The position numbers were made by a program, and so were the translations under genes. From an uncultured Arcobacter sp. (GTDB taxonomy: Bacteria; Campylobacterota; Campylobacteria; Campylobacterales; Arcobacteraceae): a stretch of 10,338 nt of DNA. The notes under the pieces were generated by a model, which was given only the letters and a program-made list of their open reading frames with translations, was not told where the DNA came from and did no database searches. Shown in pieces: positions 5,282-10,338 of the stretch; position 1 is the stretch's first letter, and every line of letters begins with the position of its first letter. The stretch lies in the NCBI GenBank assembly GCA_913054415.1, contig CAJXII010000047.1, positions 1 through 10,338 on the forward strand, read 5' to 3'.

Positions 5282-6325
5282 TTATATTTCCTCTTCTTGT
5301 AGTTTGATCCATTTAAGACCAATTCTTACAGCATTTGTAGCAGCACCAACTCGAACTTGATCAGCGGCATTAAATAGATGTAGCATATTAGGACTATAAA
5401 TATCTTTTCTTAATCTTCCTACAAAAGTTATATCTGTATCAGTTGAGATAATAGGCATAGGATATATCCCATTTGCTAGATCATCCATCACTTCAACATT
5501 TTGAAAATTTGCCAAAGCATATTTTACATCTGTAATATCTACATCTACATCATCTTCAAATGTTATAGTTATAGATTCACTATGGCTTCGTAAAACAGGA
5601 ACTCTAACACAAGTAGCTGCAATTGCCATAGATTTGTGCATAATCTTTTGAGTTTCATTTACCATTTTCATCTCTTCTTTAGTAAATCCATTCTCTTGAG
5701 CAACATCTATTTGAGGTATCACATTTAAAGCTATTTGATGTGCAAAAGCCTCTTTTTTTGTTTCATCTAGTTTGAAAGCAAAAAAATCTTGCATCTGCAT
5801 CACTAACTCTTCCATCCCTTTTTTACCTGCTCCACTTGTAGCTTGATATGTAGAAACATCTACTCTTTTTATCCCATATAGATCATCAAGTGGTTTTAAA
5901 GCTAAAACCATTTGAATAGTAGAACAATTTGGATTTGCAATAATACCTTTGTTTTTCCAAAGTTCAATATCTTGTGGATTAACTTCAGGCACTACTAATG
6001 GTATATCATCATCCATTCTAAAATGTGAAGTATTATCTATTACTACTGCTCCAGCTTCTACTGCGTATTGAGCAAATTTTGCACTTACACTACCACCAGC
6101 ACTAAAAAATGCAATATCAACTTCATATTCTTCAAATACACTATTTGTAAGTTCTATTACACTATATTCTTTATCTTTAAAAGTTATATTTTTACCTACA
6201 CTTGTAGCACTAGCTAATGGGATTAGATTATTTACAGGAAAATCTAACTCTTCCATTACTCTAAATAACTCTTCTCCTACAGCTCCTGTTGCACCTACAA
6301 CAGCGACATTAAATTTCATACTCAT
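5282..6325 (-). CDS. asd: Aspartate-semialdehyde dehydrogenase
   Basis: Converts L-aspartyl-4-phosphate to L-aspartate-4-semialdehyde with NADPH. This is the branch point to diaminopimelate and lysine, methionine and threonine, so it also feeds peptidoglycan synthesis. The 347-residue protein has the N-terminal nucleotide-binding motif VVGATGAVG (9-17), the catalytic cysteine in NPNCSTIQM (Cys134), the STYQATSGAG segment (158-167), and RVPVLRSHSE (241-250), where His248 is the likely acid/base. C-terminal GAATNAVRIGLKWI (327-340) matches the bacterial type. The ATG shares its A with the gyrA stop (TAATG), and GAGGAAA in the end of gyrA is a well-placed ribosome-binding site for this first ATG rather than for Met3. 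It is therefore expected to be co-transcribed with gyrA and to depend on the gyrA promoter. Confidence 0.97.
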   Translation of the reverse strand: MSMKFNVAVVGATGAVGEELFRVMEELDFPVNNLIPLASATSVGKNITFKDKEYSVIELTNSVFEEYEVDIAFFSAGGSVSAKFAQYAVEAGAVVIDNTSHFRMDDDIPLVVPEVNPQDIELWKNKGIIANPNCSTIQMVLALKPLDDLYGIKRVDVSTYQATSGAGKKGMEELVMQMQDFFAFKLDETKKEAFAHQIALNVIPQIDVAQENGFTKEEMKMVNETQKIMHKSMAIAATCVRVPVLRSHSESITITFEDDVDVDITDVKYALANFQNVEVMDDLANGIYPMPIISTDTDITFVGRLRKDIYSPNMLHLFNAADQVRVGAATNAVRIGLKWIKLQEEEI

Positions 6326-8889
6326 TATTTAGTTTCCTCATCTTTTATATCTAATATTGAAGCTGGTTGATTATCGTTTTTTGTATCTTCTTGTTCTGTT
6401 TGTGTGATAATTTTAATAGGGTTTCCCTCTTCATCTAACTCTATTTCTTCATTCTCTTTTGGACACATAGCAATAGATACTACTTTATCCCCTTTATCAA
6501 CATTTACTATTGTTACACCACTTGTATTTCTTCCAGCTTTTCTAATAGTTGCCATATCTACTCTTATCATCTTACCTACACTTGTTAGTGCCATTAGATC
6601 TTGAGTAGGATCTACTAAAACATTTCCTACTACAGTTTTACCTGTTTTAGGGCTAAGTTTCATAGATATTACTCCACTTCCTGCTCTATTTGTAAGTCTA
6701 TATGCTTCAACTTCTGTTCGTTTTCCTACACCTTTTTCACTTACAGTTAAAAGCTCTTGTTGTTCATTTTCTATCACTTCAGCATCTACAACATAATCAG
6801 ATTCTATTTTGAATTTGATACCTCTTACCCCTCTTGTGGTTCTACCTTGACATCTAGTTTTATCTATATCAAATCTAATAACTTGCCCATAAGCTGAGAA
6901 TATCATAAGATATTTAGATTCAGGATAAGTAATAGCAGCAGTTACGATCTCATCATCTTCATCAAGCACAATAGCTCTTACACCATTTGATCTGATGTTG
7001 CTAAAATCACTTAAAGCAGTTCGTTTAATGATACCATTTTTAGTGAAAAATGCTAAAGATTTAGATTCATCAAAATCAGTAGTAGGGATAATTGCCATAA
7101 TTTTTTCATTCTCTTTTAAGTTGATAAGATTTACAACTGCTTTACCTTTTGCAGTTCTTCCACCCTCTGGGATTCTATAAACTTTCAACCAATAAAGTTG
7201 TCCAAAGTTTGTAACAAACATAAGTGTATCGTGAGTATTACTTACAAAAAATTTCTCTATAAAATCATCATCATGGGTAGTTACAGCTATCTTACCTTTA
7301 CCACCTCTTCGTTGTTTTGCATAAGCTTTAATAGGCACTCTTTTTACATAACCATTATGTGTTATAGTAACAACCATAGGTTCATTTGGTATTAGATCTT
7401 CCATATCTATATCATCATATCTATCTTCAATATCTGTTCTTCTATCTTGTGCATATTTCTCTTTTGTCTCTTCAAGTTCCTCTTTGATAATCTCATTTAG
7501 TCTGATTTCACTTCTTAAAATCTCTTCAAGATAAGCAATAAGTTCCATAAGCTCTTTTAGTTCAGCTTCTAGTTTTTCTCTTTGAAGTCCTGTAAGTCGT
7601 CCTAATCTCATATCAAGGATAGCTTTTGCTTGAATTTCAGATAAATTAAAAGTAGAACATAATTTTTCATTTGCTTCACTATCATTTGCACTAGCTCTTA
7701 TAATTTTAACAACTTCATCAATATTATCTAAAGCGATTTTTAGACCCTCTAAAATATGAGCTCTAGCTTTTGCTTTTTCAAGATCAAATATTGTTCTTCT
7801 AATAATCACTGTTTTTCTATGATTTAAGAAGATATTTAATATCTCGTTTAGTTTGAATATTTTTGGTTCTTTGTTATGAACAGCTAAAAGTATAATCCCA
7901 AAAGTTACTTCAAGTTGAGTTTGTTTATAAAGATTGTTCATCACAATCTCTGACATTGCATCTTTTTTTAGTTCGATTACAACTCTTGTTCCCTCTCTAT
8001 CTGATTCATCTCTTACTTCACTAATACCTTCAATATTTTTATCTTTTGCAAGGTCTGCTATAGCTTCTATTAATCTTGATTTATTTACTTGATATGGTAG
8101 CTCATCTAAAACAATAATCTCTTTTTTCCCTTTTGTTTCAAGATGATGTTTTGCTCTTATTTTAACTCTACCTCTTCCTGTAGTGTAAGCATCAACTATC
8201 CCTTTTCTTCCAAATATTGTCCCACCTGTTGGAAAATCAGGACCTGTGATATATTGCATCAACTCTTCAGATGAAGCTGTAGGATTTTCTAAAAGATGTA
8301 ATAAACCATCTAAAATCTCTGTAGGGTTGTGTGGTGGTATTTTTGTAGCCATACCAACTGCAATACCTTCACTCCCATTTACTAAAAGTGTAGGCATTCT
8401 AGTAGGTAAAACTGCTGGTTCTTTTGTAGTATCATCATAGTTTGGTATATAATTTACTGTATCTTTATCTATATCTTTTAGTAAATCTTCACTAAGTTTT
8501 GACATTCTAGCTTCTGTATATCTCATAGCAGCAGCATTGTCACCATCAACTGATCCAAAGTTTCCTTGACCATCTATAAGTGGAACTCTCATAGCAAAAT
8601 CTTGTGCCATTCTTACTAGAGCGTCATAAACTGATGTATCACCGTGTGGATGGTATTTACCTATAACATCCCCAACAATTCTTGCTGATTTTTTATATGG
8701 TGATCGTGATGTGATGTTAAGATCATGCATAGCATAAAGTATTCTTCTATGCACAGGTTTTAATCCATCTCTAGCATCTGGTAATGCCCGACCGATAATA
8801 ACACTCATAGAGTAGTCTAAATATGAAGCTTTGATAGAATCCTCTATCTTTACATCTACTATATCTTGTGATTGAAAAAGATTATCCAT
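6325..8889 (-). CDS. gyrA: DNA gyrase subunit A
   Basis: The DNA breakage-reunion subunit of gyrase, forming A2B2 with GyrB to introduce negative supercoils. The 854-residue protein begins with the winged-helix and tower domains. The catalytic Tyr124 is in AAMRYTEARM. The quinolone-determining loop HPHGDTSVYD (80-89) has Thr85 and Asp89 at the positions matching E. coli Ser83 and Asp87. A helical coiled-coil gate lies at about 350-480. The GyrA box QRRGGKG (526-532) shows this is gyrase rather than topoisomerase IV ParC. The C-terminal beta-pinwheel shows six blade motifs such as HNGYVKR, NFGQLYWLK, KNGIIKR, AYGQVIR, EKGVGKR and SVGKMIR. A long acidic tail runs from about 813 to 854. It is the first gene of the unit with asd and the YqhA-type protein. 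A moderate AAAGG ribosome-binding site precedes the ATG. Confidence 0.99.
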   Translation of the reverse strand: MDNLFQSQDIVDVKIEDSIKASYLDYSMSVIIGRALPDARDGLKPVHRRILYAMHDLNITSRSPYKKSARIVGDVIGKYHPHGDTSVYDALVRMAQDFAMRVPLIDGQGNFGSVDGDNAAAMRYTEARMSKLSEDLLKDIDKDTVNYIPNYDDTTKEPAVLPTRMPTLLVNGSEGIAVGMATKIPPHNPTEILDGLLHLLENPTASSEELMQYITGPDFPTGGTIFGRKGIVDAYTTGRGRVKIRAKHHLETKGKKEIIVLDELPYQVNKSRLIEAIADLAKDKNIEGISEVRDESDREGTRVVIELKKDAMSEIVMNNLYKQTQLEVTFGIILLAVHNKEPKIFKLNEILNIFLNHRKTVIIRRTIFDLEKAKARAHILEGLKIALDNIDEVVKIIRASANDSEANEKLCSTFNLSEIQAKAILDMRLGRLTGLQREKLEAELKELMELIAYLEEILRSEIRLNEIIKEELEETKEKYAQDRRTDIEDRYDDIDMEDLIPNEPMVVTITHNGYVKRVPIKAYAKQRRGGKGKIAVTTHDDDFIEKFFVSNTHDTLMFVTNFGQLYWLKVYRIPEGGRTAKGKAVVNLINLKENEKIMAIIPTTDFDESKSLAFFTKNGIIKRTALSDFSNIRSNGVRAIVLDEDDEIVTAAITYPESKYLMIFSAYGQVIRFDIDKTRCQGRTTRGVRGIKFKIESDYVVDAEVIENEQQELLTVSEKGVGKRTEVEAYRLTNRAGSGVISMKLSPKTGKTVVGNVLVDPTQDLMALTSVGKMIRVDMATIRKAGRNTSGVTIVNVDKGDKVVSIAMCPKENEEIELDEEGNPIKIITQTEQEDTKNDNQPASILDIKDEETK

Positions 8890-8918
8890 TTGAAATTGCC
8901 TTTTTGTAAAATAACTTT

Positions 8919-8926
8919 ATTTTATC
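8919..8926 (-). promoter_or_regulatory. Candidate gyrA-operon -10 box
   Basis: The minus strand reads GATAAAAT at 8926 to 8919, the same octamer as the dnaJ and recR boxes. The predicted start near 8912 leaves a leader of about 22 bases with AAAGG before the gyrA ATG. It would drive gyrA, asd and the membrane protein gene. Confidence 0.5.
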
Positions 8927-8953
8927 GAAATTTGTCTTAAAAAGTGCATAAAT

Positions 8954-8971
8954 CTTATCAGATTTGATAAG
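8954..8971. repeat. 7-bp inverted repeat upstream of the gyrA promoter
   Basis: CTTATCA (8954-8960) and TGATAAG (8965-8971) are exact arms around GATT. The centre lies about 50 bases upstream of the predicted gyrA start point, a position suited to an activator or other regulator. It is separate from the terminator-like hairpin of the ydcH gene and is not followed by T residues, so I do not read it as a terminator. Confidence 0.5.
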
Positions 8972-8998
8972 TTATTAGTGTAGTAATAAAATTGAAGT

Positions 8999-9019
8999 AG
9001 GTAGAGATAATCTCTACCT
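8999..9019 (-). terminator. Hairpin terminator after the YdcH-family gene
   Basis: AGGTAGAGA (8999-9007) and TCTCTACCT (9011-9019) form a perfect 9-bp stem with a 3-base loop, the most G/C-rich stem in the window's non-coding DNA. On the minus strand it starts 5 bases after the stop of the small gene and is followed by ACTTCAATTTTATT, an interrupted T-rich tract. This fits an intrinsic terminator separating the small gene from the gyrA unit. Confidence 0.6.
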
Positions 9020-9024
9020 TGTGA

Positions 9025-9252
9025 TTAAGAGTGAGCTTTTTTATACTCTATAATCATAGCATAAGCTTGATCTTTTAAGCTTAATTTTTCTTTTTTCATT
9101 CTCTCTATCTCTATTGGGTCGATATGATCAACTCCACCTTGTTCTGCTTTTTCTAACTTATCATGAAGTTCATTGTGTTGCTCAAAAATTTTTTTAAAAT
9201 GAGCATTCTCTTTTTTTAGTTCAGTTACTATATCTCTGTATTCGTGAAACAT
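9025..9252 (-). CDS. YdcH family (DUF465) small helical protein
   Basis: A 75-residue charged, mostly helical protein. It matches the DUF465/YdcH pattern: MFHEYRDIVTELKKENAHF at the N-terminus, then a short helix with HNELHDKLEKAE (26-37), and the characteristic IERMKKEKLSLKDQAYAMI (49-67). E. coli YdcH has the same order of motifs, with MFPEYRDLI at the start and RMKKQKLQLKDE near the end. It probably forms a small antiparallel coiled coil; the cellular role is not established as far as I know. No signal peptide or membrane segment is present. AAGGA lies about seven bases before the ATG. It has its own TATAAT promoter and a terminator, so it seems to be a single-gene unit between the DHH gene and gyrA. 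Confidence 0.92.
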   Translation of the reverse strand: MFHEYRDIVTELKKENAHFKKIFEQHNELHDKLEKAEQGGVDHIDPIEIERMKKEKLSLKDQAYAMIIEYKKAHS

Positions 9253-9279
9253 TATTTTTCCTTTTTTATATTTTTTGGG

Positions 9280-9287
9280 ATTATATC
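9280..9287 (-). promoter_or_regulatory. Candidate promoter of the YdcH-family gene
   Basis: The minus strand reads TTTTGATATAATCCC, with a perfect TATAAT hexamer at 9285 to 9280. The predicted start near 9273 leaves a leader of about 21 bases containing AAGGAA. The box lies in the 50-bp gap after the DHH gene stop, and no terminator hairpin is visible in that gap. Confidence 0.6.
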
Positions 9288-9302
9288 AAAATAGGACTTA
9301 AA

Positions 9303-10229
9303 TTATCCATCATTAGTGATAGCTTCTATTAGTTCATCTAAAACTGTTTGAGCTTTATCATTATCTATTTGACAAGTTCCAGCGGCATTATGACCACCAC
9401 CACCATATTTATACATAAGCTCTCCAATATTTGTATTTGAAGTTCTATTTAGTATAGATTTACCTGTTGCAAATACTGTATTTTGTTTTTGAAATCCCCA
9501 TATCACATGGATAGAGATATTTGTTTGAGGATATAGTGCATATATCATAAATCTATTACCTGGATATATGATCTCTTCATCTCTTAGATCTAAAACTACA
9601 AGATTTTTATGCACAGTTGAACATCTTTGGATTTGATCTTTAAACTCTTGAGCATACTTATTGTATAGTTCAACTCTCTCTACTACATCAGGAAGTTTCA
9701 TAATATCATCAATATCATGATTTAGACAATAATCTATAAGATCCATCATAAGTTGATAATTTGATATTCTAAAATCTCTAAATCTTCCAAGACCAGTTCT
9801 ACTATCCATTAAAAAGCTTAGAAGTTCCCAACCTTGTGGATTTAAAATATCCTCTTTTGTAAATTGTGCTGAATCAGCTTTATCAACTGCTATCATCATC
9901 TCTTCAGATATTTGCGGTAATTTTTCGGCACCACCGTAATATTCATATACAATTCTAGCTGCACTTGGAGCTTTTGCATCTATGAAATAGTTGTCTGCTT
10001 CAGAGTTTCTCATAGCTTCACTTTCATGGTGATCAAATACTAAATGAGCCTCTTTGTAGTAAGGTAGATTTGTGATAATATCATTTGATGTTATCTCTAT
10101 TTTTTGATCTTGCATATCTTTTGGATGCACAAAAACTATATCATCAATCAAATCTATACTTTTAAGTATAACAGCACACACCAAACCATCCATATCACTT
10201 CTTGTAACCAATCTATATTTATTTGACAT
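9303..10229 (-). CDS. DHH/DHHA1 family phosphoesterase (exopolyphosphatase- or NrnA-like)
   Basis: A 308-residue cytoplasmic phosphoesterase. Metal-binding motifs of the DHH family are in order: RSDMDG with Asp12 and Asp14 near the N-terminus, the signature DHHES with Asp66, His67 and His68, and AVDKADSAQF with Asp116. The C-terminal DHHA1 part carries GGGGHNAAGTCQ (277-288), the substrate-binding glycine motif. The length is close to that of NrnA-type enzymes (oligoribonuclease and pAp phosphatase), but homologues are also called exopolyphosphatase-related, and the sequence alone does not decide between short RNA, pAp, cyclic-dinucleotide breakdown products or polyphosphate as substrate. No CBS or RecJ OB domain is present, so it is not RecJ. 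AGGAG lies six bases before the ATG. It is followed after 50 bp by the separately promoted YdcH gene. Confidence 0.9.
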   Translation of the reverse strand: MSNKYRLVTRSDMDGLVCAVILKSIDLIDDIVFVHPKDMQDQKIEITSNDIITNLPYYKEAHLVFDHHESEAMRNSEADNYFIDAKAPSAARIVYEYYGGAEKLPQISEEMMIAVDKADSAQFTKEDILNPQGWELLSFLMDSRTGLGRFRDFRISNYQLMMDLIDYCLNHDIDDIMKLPDVVERVELYNKYAQEFKDQIQRCSTVHKNLVVLDLRDEEIIYPGNRFMIYALYPQTNISIHVIWGFQKQNTVFATGKSILNRTSNTNIGELMYKYGGGGHNAAGTCQIDNDKAQTVLDELIEAITNDG

Positions 10230-10263
10230 ATTTTTCTCCTATGTTATTTTACGATATTTTCAT

Positions 10264-10271
10264 ATTTTATA
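10264..10271 (-). promoter_or_regulatory. Candidate promoter of the DHH phosphoesterase gene
   Basis: The minus strand reads TATAAAAT at 10271 to 10264. A start point near 10257 would leave a leader of about 28 bases with the AGGAG site at 10240 to 10236. A second TAAAAT (10251 to 10246) is also present, but its start point would fall on the ribosome-binding site, so the upstream box is preferred. Confidence 0.45.
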
Positions 10272-10276
10272 ATAAT

Positions 10277-10338
10277 CTAACTTATTAACCCAAATAAATC
10301 CATAATATAAAATCTACCATCCAATTCTAAAAAAGTAT
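10277..10338 (-). CDS. Possible C-terminal end of a gene cut by the window edge
   Basis: One minus-strand frame stays open from the window edge and ends at a TAG at 10279 to 10277. It encodes 19 residues ending in DGRFYIMDLFGLIS. The other two frames close within the last 25 bases or so. The stretch is too short to identify a family or to exclude chance, and no terminator lies between this stop and the DHH gene. Confidence 0.25.
   Translation of the reverse strand, partial: TFLELDGRFYIMDLFGLIS

Noticed and set aside
6404..8440. Several plus-strand open frames opposite gyrA (6404, 6995, 7198 and 8246)
   Set aside because: All lie within gyrA, whose domains are continuous; the products have no recognisable motifs.
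1..10338. CRISPR array, insertion sequence, tRNA or rRNA, or phage genes
   Set aside because: No regularly spaced direct repeats, transposase or integrase motifs, target-site duplications or RNA gene signatures were found. All long frames are housekeeping or signalling genes.

Overview
This AT-rich window (roughly 30% G+C by eye) is ordinary chromosomal DNA of a Campylobacterota (formerly epsilonproteobacterial) species. The RecA, GyrA, RecR and DnaJ sequences have the features of that group. The histidine kinase carries the HQWRQPL phosphoacceptor box common in free-living Campylobacterota. The promoters look like TATAAT/TAAAAT -10 boxes without a clear -35. A Sulfurimonas-, Sulfurovum- or Arcobacter-like organism is my best guess, but the genus cannot be fixed from this window.

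Layout. Positions 1-130 are non-coding with small inverted repeats. On the minus strand follows a three-gene cluster read right to left: recR (2386 to 1814), a 58-residue four-cysteine protein whose ATG overlaps the recR stop (1817 to 1641), and an orphan soluble PAS histidine kinase (1627 to 131). Divergent from recR, dnaJ runs on the plus strand (2453-3571); the 66 bp between them contain a perfect 24-bp palindrome that seems to supply both -10 boxes. dnaJ converges on recA (4653 to 3637) across two adjacent hairpins. Next, again on the minus strand, is the tightly packed unit gyrA (8889 to 6325), asd (6325 to 5282) and a UPF0114/YqhA-type membrane protein (5278 to 4766), which ends at a 12-bp stem hairpin just upstream of the recA promoter. 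At the right are a small YdcH/DUF465 protein (9252 to 9025) and a DHH/DHHA1 phosphoesterase (10229 to 9303), each with its own likely promoter. The last about 60 bases may hold the C-terminal end of another minus-strand gene.

The genes are mainly housekeeping: recombinational repair (recA, recR), DNA supercoiling (gyrA), protein folding (dnaJ), aspartate-family amino acid and cell-wall precursor synthesis (asd), and small-molecule or RNA-fragment hydrolysis (DHH protein). The kinase, with an Aer-like PAS domain, is the main accessory signalling element; no response regulator lies beside it.

I found no mobile element, CRISPR array, tRNA or rRNA, and no convincing new multi-gene system. The points most worth a second look are the palindromic shared promoter with predicted leaderless recR and kinase messages, the overlapping small cysteine protein, and the Aer-like kinase with its unidentified N-terminal domain.
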